From the NCBI GenBank assembly GCA_937890875.1, contig CALAEB010000268.1:1-5189 (forward strand): a stretch of DNA of 5,189 nt, in the 5' to 3' direction. The stretch is from an uncultured Anaerolineaceae bacterium (lineage in GTDB: Bacteria; Chloroflexota; Anaerolineae; Anaerolineales; Anaerolineaceae). Below, one piece after another: positions 1 to 4,492 of this stretch. The notes under the pieces are model-generated. The model was given only the letters and a program-made list of their open reading frames with translations, did not search any database and was not told where the DNA came from. Position numbers and translations under genes: made by a program. Numbering within the stretch: the first letter of the stretch is position 1; each line of letters begins with the position of its first letter.

Positions 1-74
1 ACGGTGATTTTCAATCCGGAACCGGGGCATTCCACGATGCCCATTGGGGAATTGCTTTGCCGGGATTCCTTCCT

Positions 75-92
75 TGATTCGGGTGTCAAAAG
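75..92 (-). repeat. Dispersed repeat copy A (core cttttgacac)
   Basis: Read on the minus strand this is cttttgacacccgaatca. It matches copy C at 1966-1983 at 17 of 18 positions in the opposite orientation, so copies A and C form inverted ends around the transporter gene. Weaker similarity continues outward for roughly 10 to 15 bases. The function is unknown; it may be a remnant of an insertion-sequence end or a genome-wide intergenic repeat. Confidence 0.5.
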
Positions 93-146
93 GTATGAAT
101 ACTTGCATAAAAAAATAAATTCATTGTTCTATTTTTATTCATTTGG

Positions 147-164
147 CTTTTGACACTTCAATCT
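147..164 (+). repeat. Dispersed repeat copy B (core cttttgacac)
   Basis: The sequence cttttgacacttcaatct shares its first ten bases and the aatc block with copies A and C (15 of 18 identical to copy C). Together with copy A it makes a 10-bp inverted repeat (83-92 with 147-156) across an AT-rich centre, with a further ATGAAT/ATTCAT pair inside. The motif contains TTGACA, the -35 consensus, but no matching -10 hexamer lies at the right distance. Confidence 0.45.
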
Positions 165-349
165 TCCTTTGTATTGCTGTATTTTCCCGCTTTAACGGAC
201 GGAACAGGCAGCAATAAAAAAATTTCGATAGTTCGGTTTCCTGTTCTGTACAGGGAGTGCATACCGGAGAGCGTTTTGATCCAGCGTTCGGTTCCGGATG
301 CAAATCCCTGAGAATAAAAGATATTATTCCAATATAAAAGGACGAGCGT

Positions 350-1555
350 ATGAAGCAATTTTCAAAGCAAGAAAAAAGCTGGATTTTTTATGACTGGGCA
401 AATTCGGTCTACGCGACCATTATCATGGCGGCGGTTTTTCCGATCTATTTTTCCGGAGTCGCGGGGAATGCCGGCTACAGCGGTGATGTTTTATGGGGGT
501 ATGCCACGTCGATCGCAACGTTTGTCGTCGCCGTCTCCGCGCCGTTTTTAGGCGCGCTGGGCGATTTCAAAGGGATGAAGAAAAGGCTGTTCACGGTGTT
601 CCTGTTGGTCGGGGTGATCTTCACCCTGGTGATGGCGATTACGGACAACCCGATTCTGATGCTGGTAGGATATGGCCTTTCTTACATCGGCTTTGCCGGC
701 GGAAATCTTTTTTATGACAGCTTTTTGACGGATGTTTCCGAAAAAGAGAACATGGACAAAGTTTCCGCTTATGGCTTCGCAATGGGATATTTCGGCGGAA
801 GCACGATCGCTTTTCTGATCTCGATTGCCTTGATTATGTTCGGAAAACATATCGGTATTGACAATACGCTGGCGGTCAAATTATCGGTGGTGCTGACCTC
901 TCTCTGGTGGCTGGTTTTCTCGATCCCGATGCTGAAGAACGTGAAACAGGTCCATTATGTGGATACGCCGAAATCCGAGCTCTTTTCGGGCGCGCTGCGA
1001 AATCTGAAAGACACTGTCAAGAGCATTTTCCGGGATAAACGCATGCTGATTTTCATTATCGCTTATTTTTTCTATATTGACGGCGTGGGCACAGTGATCC
1101 ACATGGCGACGTCTTATGGCAGTACGCTGGGGCTGAATTCTACGATGATGATTTTTGCGCTGCTGCTGACGCAACTGGTCGCCGTTCCCTGCTCGATTTT
1201 GTTCAGCCGGTTCTCGAAGTCCATCGGTACAGTCAAAATGCTGCTGATTGGAATTACGATTTATATTTTTGTGTGTCTGGTCGGTTTTTATATGGGTTTT
1301 TCACTGGAACCGCACCAGGCAGCGTATGAAGCGGACTTCCGCCAGGTCGTCACTGAGAACCGGGGCGCTTTATCGGATGAGGCGTTTGCCGCGCTCTCTG
1401 CGGACGGTTTGTCCGCCCTGTCGGAAGCGGACCGGGCTGATCTGTTCGCTGAAAGTGCGGAGAAAATTGCCGCGCGGTTCCCGGAAGAACAGGCGGAGGT
1501 TCTGAACGCCGCCGATGCGGCCGATGCCTTTCTGCGGGACATCCGCCGATTATGA
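350..1555 (+). CDS. UMF1/Atg22-like MFS transporter, N-terminal part (frameshifted)
   Basis: This is the larger part of a major facilitator superfamily permease of the UMF1 (Atg22-like) group, an inner-membrane transporter whose substrate cannot be told from the sequence. The hallmark YDWANSVYATIIMAAVFPIYF lies at about residues 14-35, followed by the MFS loop GALGDFKGMKKR near residues 67-78 and about eight hydrophobic helices up to residue 320. The start is supported by AAAAGGA at 337-342, seven bases before the ATG. After residue 320 comes an alanine- and acid-rich stretch of about 80 residues, then the frame stops at 1553-1555. The remaining family-typical helices continue in the next frame from 1506 on, so this is one gene broken by a +1 (or -2) shift; joined it would encode about 505 residues, longer than the roughly 420-460 I expect for the family. 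It may be a true pseudogene or a sequence error. Confidence 0.85.
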   Translation: MKQFSKQEKSWIFYDWANSVYATIIMAAVFPIYFSGVAGNAGYSGDVLWGYATSIATFVVAVSAPFLGALGDFKGMKKRLFTVFLLVGVIFTLVMAITDNPILMLVGYGLSYIGFAGGNLFYDSFLTDVSEKENMDKVSAYGFAMGYFGGSTIAFLISIALIMFGKHIGIDNTLAVKLSVVLTSLWWLVFSIPMLKNVKQVHYVDTPKSELFSGALRNLKDTVKSIFRDKRMLIFIIAYFFYIDGVGTVIHMATSYGSTLGLNSTMMIFALLLTQLVAVPCSILFSRFSKSIGTVKMLLIGITIYIFVCLVGFYMGFSLEPHQAAYEADFRQVVTENRGALSDEAFAALSADGLSALSEADRADLFAESAEKIAARFPEEQAEVLNAADAADAFLRDIRRL

Positions 1556-1868
1556 CGGTGCGCTGGGATTCTCCACAACACTGTTCTGGATTTTGTCCGT
1601 GTTGGTCGGGACTTCGCAGGGCGGAATCCAGGCGTTATCCCGCTCATTTTTCGGCAAGCTGATCCCGGCTGAGAAGTCGAATGAATATTTCGGGTTCTTT
1701 GATATCTTCGGCAAGTTCGCTGCGGTCGTCGGACCGGCGCTGTATGCGGTGTTTGCGGATATGACCGGACGCTCTTCGACCGGGATCCTCAGCCTGATTC
1801 TGCTCTTCGCGATCGGATGGGTTATTCTGTTCGTCGGACGCAAACAATTTGCAGATCTTCAGGGGTAA
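1515..1868 (+). pseudogene. UMF1-type MFS transporter, C-terminal part in shifted frame
   Basis: This frame continues the transporter begun at 350. It has the conserved UMF1 C-terminal block: a helix (TTLFWILSVLVG), then GTSQGGIQALSRSFFGKLIP, NEYFGFFDIFGKFAAVVGP and two last helices, ending at TAA 1866-1868. The frame is open only from 1506, after a TGA at 1503-1505, so the join with the upstream frame must lie between 1506 and 1555. The first ATG at 1515 has no plausible ribosome binding site, and the residues before ADYDGALGFS do not look like a protein start, so I treat it as the detached end of the same gene rather than an independent one. The family identity is secure; whether a full-length protein is made is not. 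Confidence 0.8.
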
Positions 1869-1891
1869 GTTTGGCCGGCAAAGAATAAGGT

Positions 1892-1937
1892 TTCTTATGC
1901 AGCGTGAATGACCAACGGCCACCCACGCTGCATAGAA
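1892..1937. other. Stem-loop after the transporter gene
   Basis: The arms atgcagcgtg (1897-1906) and cacgctgcat (1924-1933) pair perfectly, and ttct (1892-1895) pairs with agaa (1934-1937) across one bulged base, around a 17-base loop. It lies 24 bases after the transporter stop. Neither strand has a run of T after the stem, so it is not a standard intrinsic terminator. It may slow transcript decay or be part of a repeat element. Confidence 0.55.
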
Positions 1938-1965
1938 AAATGTATCCGATAATTGAACTATTTTA

Positions 1966-1983
1966 CTTTTGACACTCGAATCA
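1966..1983 (+). repeat. Dispersed repeat copy C (core cttttgacac)
   Basis: The sequence cttttgacactcgaatca is the mirror partner of copy A at 75-92 (17 of 18 identical) and is close to copy B at 147-164. It sits between the hairpin at 1892-1937 and the VOC gene. It contains TTGACA at 1969-1974, but the bases 16 to 18 further on do not resemble TATAAT, so a promoter role is doubtful. Confidence 0.5.
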
Positions 1984-2052
1984 TGATAGAAATCGGCGGC
2001 GGCATCATTACCGGTCCGCATTCGTGGTAATATCTGATATACCTGATGGAAT

Positions 2053-2059
2053 AAAGGAG
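2053..2059 (+). promoter_or_regulatory. Ribosome binding site fixing the VOC gene start
   Basis: AAAGGAG lies six bases before the ATG at 2066. The same frame is open further upstream to 2024, but that extension has no Shine-Dalgarno sequence and does not fit the family, whose members start right at the first beta strand. Confidence 0.8.
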
Positions 2060-2065
2060 TGCCGT

Positions 2066-2431
2066 ATGTTTTCGTTTAACCACTTTAATTTTAATGTTCT
2101 GGATCTCGAAAAAAGCCTGAAATTTTATGATGAAGCGCTGGGATTAAAGCCCATTCGGGAGAAAAATGCGGAGGATGGTTCGTTCAAACTGGTGTTTCTG
2201 GGAGACGAGAAAACAGATTTCCGGCTGGAACTCACCTGGCTGCGGGACCGCAAAGACCCCTACAATCTGGGTGATCTTGAATACCACCTGGCGATGACTG
2301 CCGGTGATTTCGAGGCTGCCCATGAACTGCACAAAACGATGAATGTGATCTGTTATGAAAATGAGAAAATGGGGATTTATTTTATTAACGATCCGGATGG
2401 TTACTGGATCGAAATCATTCCGCAAAAATAA
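2066..2431 (+). CDS. Glyoxalase I-like VOC family protein
   Basis: This is a 121-residue vicinal oxygen chelate protein with two beta-alpha-beta-beta-beta modules. It resembles lactoylglutathione lyase (glyoxalase I), a cytoplasmic metalloenzyme that turns the hemithioacetal of methylglyoxal into a lactoyl thioester. The four residues expected to hold the metal are present: His6 (FNHFNFNV), Glu55 (FRLELTW), His74 (EYHLAM) and Glu116 (DGYWIEIIP). The spacing and the DPDGYWIE ending match short bacterial enzymes such as E. coli GloA, though the protein lacks GloA's C-terminal tail. Many Firmicutes make little or no glutathione, so the thiol partner could be something else, and a different VOC activity is possible. 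The gene appears to be a single unit with its own terminator at 2471-2498. No clear promoter was found; TAATAT at 2028-2033 is a weak -10 candidate. Confidence 0.88.
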   Translation: MFSFNHFNFNVLDLEKSLKFYDEALGLKPIREKNAEDGSFKLVFLGDEKTDFRLELTWLRDRKDPYNLGDLEYHLAMTAGDFEAAHELHKTMNVICYENEKMGIYFINDPDGYWIEIIPQK

Positions 2432-2470
2432 CGATCACCCTGATTTGAGAAGCTAGGGATAAAATGTGCA

Positions 2471-2498
2471 ATGTCCGGGAACTTTCCCGGACATTTTT
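2471..2498 (+). terminator. Intrinsic terminator of the VOC gene
   Basis: Two perfect 10-base arms, atgtccggga (2471-2480) and tcccggacat (2485-2494), enclose the four-base loop actt and are followed by a run of five T (2494-2498). It begins 39 bases after the VOC stop codon and separates that gene from the toxin-antitoxin promoter. Confidence 0.9.
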
Positions 2499-2525
2499 GT
2501 ATAATCAACTGAGACATCCAAAATA

Positions 2526-2553
2526 TACTTCTTTTCCAAAAATATCCTATAAT
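2526..2553 (+). promoter_or_regulatory. Candidate promoter of the toxin-antitoxin operon
   Basis: TATAAT at 2548-2553 is a perfect -10 hexamer. The -35 region is weak; TACTTC at 2526-2531 lies 16 bases upstream. Transcription would start near 2560, just before the palindrome at 2566-2583, and run into the antitoxin gene. A weak -35 is common in repressor-controlled toxin-antitoxin promoters. Confidence 0.6.
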
Positions 2554-2565
2554 GAATGTAAGGAA

Positions 2566-2583
2566 TGCATTGATTCCAATGCA
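2566..2583 (+). promoter_or_regulatory. Palindromic candidate operator of the toxin-antitoxin operon
   Basis: The arms tgcattg (2566-2572) and caatgca (2577-2583) are perfect inverted copies around the four bases attc. They lie between the -10 box and the ribosome binding site. AbrB/MazE-type antitoxins usually repress their own operon by binding such palindromes, so this is the natural binding site; that is inference from the family and position. Confidence 0.5.
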
Positions 2584-2585
2584 AT

Positions 2586-2592
2586 AAGGGAG
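2586..2592 (+). promoter_or_regulatory. Ribosome binding site fixing the antitoxin start
   Basis: AAGGGAG lies nine bases before the ATG at 2602. The frame is open upstream to 2464, but that extension would run through the terminator and the promoter and has no ribosome binding site. Confidence 0.8.
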
Positions 2593-2601
2593 AGTATAGT
2601 T

Positions 2602-2877
2602 ATGGAACTGGCAAAAATTACAACGCGCGGTCAAATTACGATTCCGGTCGCAATTCGTAAAAAATTGGGTGTCAAAGACGGAGACAAGGTTGTCTTCATC
2701 GAAGAAAACGGGCATATTATTGTGGAGAATGCTGCTATGGTTGCACTGAAAAGTGCACAGGACGCTTTTGCGGGAGAGGCTGAACGGCTGGGCCTAAAGA
2801 CGGAACAGGATGTTGTAAATATGGTGAAGGATGTGCGCCGCGAGACTTGGGAAGAACGCCATGCGCGTGATGATTGA
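2602..2877 (+). CDS. AbrB/MazE-type antitoxin (SpoVT-AbrB domain)
   Basis: This 91-residue protein is the antitoxin of a type II toxin-antitoxin pair. Residues 3-46 form a swapped-hairpin AbrB/SpoVT DNA-binding domain, recognisable from AKITTRGQITIPVAIRKKLGVKDGDKVVF. The rest (about 47-91) is helical and charged, ending in DVRRETWEERHARDD, and by analogy should bind and block the toxin. It overlaps the PIN toxin gene by 17 bases (2861-2877), so the two are probably translated together. The antitoxin, alone or with the toxin, most likely represses the operon through the palindrome at 2566-2583. The domain identity and pairing are strong; autoregulation is inferred. Confidence 0.92.
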   Translation: MELAKITTRGQITIPVAIRKKLGVKDGDKVVFIEENGHIIVENAAMVALKSAQDAFAGEAERLGLKTEQDVVNMVKDVRRETWEERHARDD

Positions 2878-3256
2878 TACCAATGTCCTTATTTCAGCAC
2901 TCTTGTTTTCTGGTCCGCAGATGAATAGATTGATGTACAAAATTACTGTGGAACATCAACTTGTTCTCTCCTCTTATGTTGTAGATGAGTTAATGAATGT
3001 TATCCGGCGAAAATTCAAGGGCAAGCTGCATGTGGTTGATTTATTGTTAAGTCGACTCCCTTATGCGTTTGTTTATACGCCTGACCATCCGGAACCGGGT
3101 TTTTTTGAAATACGGGATGAAAAAGACTATCCTGTGCTGTATTCTGCAATTATAGAGGAGGTCGATGTATTTATCACAGGAGATCGGGATTTTGAAGGAC
3201 TGAATCTGGAGAAGCCAGAAATTCTCAGCCCTTCAAAATTCCTTGAAAAGTATTAG
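2861..3256 (+). CDS. PIN-domain toxin, putative ribonuclease
   Basis: This 131-residue protein is a PIN-domain toxin of the kind annotated as 'putative toxin-antitoxin system toxin component, PIN family' (COG1569/TIGR00305). PIN toxins are magnesium-dependent ribonucleases that stop translation when free of their antitoxin. The acidic active-site residues are visible: Asp6 in MIDTNVLIS, Glu43 in VVDELMNV, Asp89 in RDEKDYPVL, and Asp108/Asp110 in ITGDRDF, so the enzyme looks intact. The start MRVMIDTN at 2861 overlaps the antitoxin end and is preceded by a modest GGAAG at 2849-2853; the next in-frame ATG (2870) would remove only three residues. The frame is open upstream to 2831, but that part lies inside the antitoxin gene. 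Its RNA target is unknown. Confidence 0.92.
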   Translation: MRVMIDTNVLISALLFSGPQMNRLMYKITVEHQLVLSSYVVDELMNVIRRKFKGKLHVVDLLLSRLPYAFVYTPDHPEPGFFEIRDEKDYPVLYSAIIEEVDVFITGDRDFEGLNLEKPEILSPSKFLEKY

Positions 3257-3355
3257 CTAATGGCCGTTTCATTTGGTTGGACTTTTAACATTTGACCGTG
3301 AGTACTATCTGTCCAATGGCGACTTTTACATATGCCTGCCTACCTAGGCAGTCTA
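3257..3355. other. Convergent intergenic region with a short hairpin
   Basis: This gap lies between the ends of the PIN toxin (plus) and the membrane protein gene (minus). It holds a small hairpin, ctgccta (3336-3342) with taggcag (3345-3351), with no T-run on either side, so no confident terminator. It also holds a loose direct repeat, gacttttaacat near 3280 and gacttttacat near 3321, each preceded by aatggc some distance upstream. Confidence 0.4.
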
Positions 3356-3748
3356 CTATTCCAGGTCCTGTATATTCATTTTTTCGAGTTCTTTTCTCAT
3401 TTTCATTTTTTCCTGATATCCATAATATATTGCCAAAAGCACAATTGTTGGAATATTATGTAGTAAAAATATGCTAATAATCGCGGCATTTGTAGTTATA
3501 CTACTTATCATGCCACTATTTACCGCATTATTAACAACTTCTCCGCTTTCTGAAAGTGTTTGCTCTTTTACAGTAAGCGTTGAATAGGTTGGTATGCCTA
3601 AAACCACGATTATCGAAAAGACCAGACAAACGAGTGGTAAGACCAATCCTAACCAGCGGTTTTGTTTTTTCGACAAAAATATTTGTAAAGCGATTACACC
3701 GGCCAGAATTGCCAGGAAGAAAATGATCACTACAAAAGCATTAAGCAT
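3356..3748 (-). CDS. Small three-helix membrane protein, function unknown
   Basis: I do not recognise this 130-residue protein. It has three clear hydrophobic segments: residues 4-25, 32-54 and about 88-111. They are separated by a short positive loop (SKKQNR) and a polar loop of about 30 residues rich in Ser, Asn and Thr. The positively charged SKKQNR loop and the charged tail (EKMKMRKELEKMNIQDLE) suggest that both are cytoplasmic, which conflicts for a simple odd-helix model unless the N-terminus is outside. The ATG lies two bases after the DUF2089 stop, with AAGGAGA ten bases upstream inside the end of that gene, so the two are surely one operon and probably co-translated. A regulator paired with a small membrane protein suggests envelope sensing or a membrane-anchored control of the regulator, but that is conjecture. 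Confidence 0.8.
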   Translation of the reverse strand: MLNAFVVIIFFLAILAGVIALQIFLSKKQNRWLGLVLPLVCLVFSIIVVLGIPTYSTLTVKEQTLSESGEVVNNAVNSGMISSITTNAAIISIFLLHNIPTIVLLAIYYGYQEKMKMRKELEKMNIQDLE

Positions 3749-3750
3749 AA

Positions 3751-4053
3751 TTACGCTATCTCCTTTTTTGTCTTTTTATATTCAGACATCAAAATCTTGG
3801 CTGTATCAAAATCAATTTTTTCGTTTACAGCCAGTCTTTTAATCAATGCGATATATGGTTCGTTATTGGTAGTCTCACTGATTTTTATTTTCTGTATGAG
3901 CTTATCTAAGCGTAATCTGACCGTCGGATAAGTGACCTCATATTGTTTCGCCATCTCTTTCAGAGACCCTGAAGTAAGAAGAAATTTTTTTATAAATACA
4001 ATGTCTTCATCATCAAGGTTTATCATCCATTCAGGCACAACATCAATTGACAC
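3751..4053 (-). CDS. DUF2089-family helix-turn-helix protein (GTG start)
   Basis: This is a 100-residue protein of the short DUF2089 type. The core WMINLDDEDIVFIKKFLL (residues 9-26) is followed by a helix-turn-helix at about 28-53 (SGSLKEMAKQYEVTYPTVRLRLDKLI) and a second helical unit ending in DTAKILMSEYKKTKK. The N-terminal zinc ribbon that I recall from longer DUF2089 proteins is absent. The start is GTG at 4053, supported by AAAGGGG seven bases upstream; the in-frame ATG at 4110 would overlap the -35 box and lacks a ribosome binding site. It is the first gene of a two-gene operon with the membrane protein at 3356-3748. The protein is probably a DNA-binding regulator and may act on the inverted repeat at 4068-4106 in its own promoter. 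No function is proven for the family as far as I know. Confidence 0.85.
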   Translation of the reverse strand: MSIDVVPEWMINLDDEDIVFIKKFLLTSGSLKEMAKQYEVTYPTVRLRLDKLIQKIKISETTNNEPYIALIKRLAVNEKIDFDTAKILMSEYKKTKKEIA

Positions 4054-4058
4054 AATAT

Positions 4059-4067
4059 CACCCCTTT
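4059..4067 (-). promoter_or_regulatory. Ribosome binding site fixing the GTG start of the DUF2089 gene
   Basis: On the minus strand AAAGGGGTG precedes the GTG at 4053 with normal spacing. It decides the start in favour of GTG over the in-frame ATG at 4110. Confidence 0.75.
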
Positions 4068-4106
4068 CTTTAATTAAATTGAATATTACCATTAATTTAA
4101 TTAAAG
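4068..4106 (-). promoter_or_regulatory. 13-bp inverted repeat, candidate operator of the DUF2089 operon
   Basis: The arms ctttaattaaatt (4068-4080) and aatttaattaaag (4094-4106) are perfect inverted copies separated by 13 bases. Each arm contains the self-complementary decamer TTTAATTAAA, so there are also two identical palindromes 27 bases apart centre to centre. The arms flank the -10 box of the promoter; one covers its spacer and touches the -35 box. A third partial copy, aaatttaatt, lies at 4132-4141. The position fits repression by the DUF2089 protein or another regulator. Confidence 0.55.
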
Positions 4107-4110
4107 TCAA
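4083..4110 (-). promoter_or_regulatory. Promoter of the DUF2089 operon
   Basis: On the minus strand TTGACT (4110-4105) and TAATAT (4088-4083) are spaced by 16 bases. A TG one base before the -10 hexamer gives an extended -10 element. Transcription would start around 4076, about 23 bases before the GTG start. Confidence 0.6.
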
Positions 4111-4336
4111 TACTAAATATTATGTTTAAATAAATTTAATTGAGAGTGTGGGTTGCTTGCAGGTAATTGCGGACATTTTTTAATCTGATGCTCGTGTCCC
4201 TGATCAATCTCGCTGGCTATGGGAGTTTTATCTATTCCAAATAGGGTTGTGGCTGAGAACTACGGCTGGGATAATATGGAGTAATTCGATTTATGATGTT
4301 ACAGAGAGAGCTGTTTGATAGATTGGTGATAAATCT
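4111..4336. other. Non-coding stretch between DUF368 terminator and DUF2089 promoter
   Basis: Nothing here can be called a gene. Short open stretches exist on the plus strand around 4180-4290 (for example one reading MGVLSIPNRVVAENYGWDNME to a TAA), which could be a gene remnant, but I do not recognise them and they lack a start region. The left end is extremely AT-rich. No hairpin with a T-run or riboswitch-like fold was seen. Confidence 0.4.
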
Positions 4337-4379
4337 AAAAAAGACATCCTGCAGAGAATATTCTCTTGAAGGATGTCTT
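4337..4379 (-). terminator. Intrinsic terminator of the DUF368 gene
   Basis: The outer arms aagacatcct (4341-4350) and aggatgtctt (4370-4379) pair perfectly. Inside, agagaatattctct (4353-4366) is itself a perfect palindrome, joined by a small internal loop (gc against tga). On the minus strand the stem runs into six T (4342-4337). It lies about 110 bases after the DUF368 stop codon, in the right orientation. Confidence 0.8.
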
Positions 4380-4492
4380 AAGGAAAGAGCGATGCCCATC
4401 GTTTTTTATGCTATAGATCTACGAAAATCTCTGCAGATCCAACCGCTCATGACATTGAAGTATTACCGGGATTATCGAACAGTTGCGGCATT

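Larger units (their letters stand above)
1..349. other. Leading non-coding region with two copies of a short repeat
   Basis: I see no convincing gene here. On the plus strand a frame is open from base 1 to a TGA at 151-153 (50 codons, containing NPEPGHSTMPIGEL); it could be the tail of an upstream gene, but I do not recognise it. On the minus strand a frame starts at an ATG at 108 and runs off the left edge, without a clear ribosome binding site. Both overlap a dispersed repeat, so neither is called as a gene. From about 160 to 335 there is nothing identifiable except a ribosome binding site and possible weak promoter sequence just before the transporter gene at 350. Confidence 0.5.

Noticed and set aside
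1..108. Minus-strand partial frame starting at an ATG at 108 (MQVFIPFDTRIKEGIPAKQ).
   Set aside because: No ribosome binding site and no recognised family; it coincides with repeat copy A.
1..153. Plus-strand open frame of 50 codons ending in TGA, possible tail of an upstream gene.
   Set aside because: Not recognised, and its last third is AT-rich low-complexity sequence overlapping repeat copies A and B; an opposite-strand frame over the same bases is equally open.
149..177. TTGACA in repeat copy B as a -35 box for the transporter.
   Set aside because: No TATAAT-like hexamer 16 to 18 bases downstream, and it would leave a leader of about 170 bases without visible structure.
158..358. Minus-strand frame of 66 residues in front of the transporter.
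   Set aside because: No ribosome binding site, no family likeness, and it overlaps the transporter's own start and ribosome binding site.
1644..2021. Minus-strand frame of 125 residues over the end of the transporter.
   Set aside because: Mostly antisense to a clearly conserved coding region; composition is not protein-like.
1983..2030. Short peptide frame MIEIGGGIITGPHSW before the VOC gene, a possible leader peptide.
   Set aside because: No ribosome binding site, and no following attenuator structure before 2066.
3336..3351. Hairpin as a terminator for the toxin or membrane-protein gene.
   Set aside because: Seven-base arms with only a two-base loop and no T-run on either strand.
3292..3477. 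Plus-strand frame of 61 residues.
   Set aside because: Antisense to the end of the membrane protein gene, without a start signal.
4180..4290. Short plus-strand peptide stretches that might be a decayed gene.
   Set aside because: Too short, in different frames, and no family recognised.
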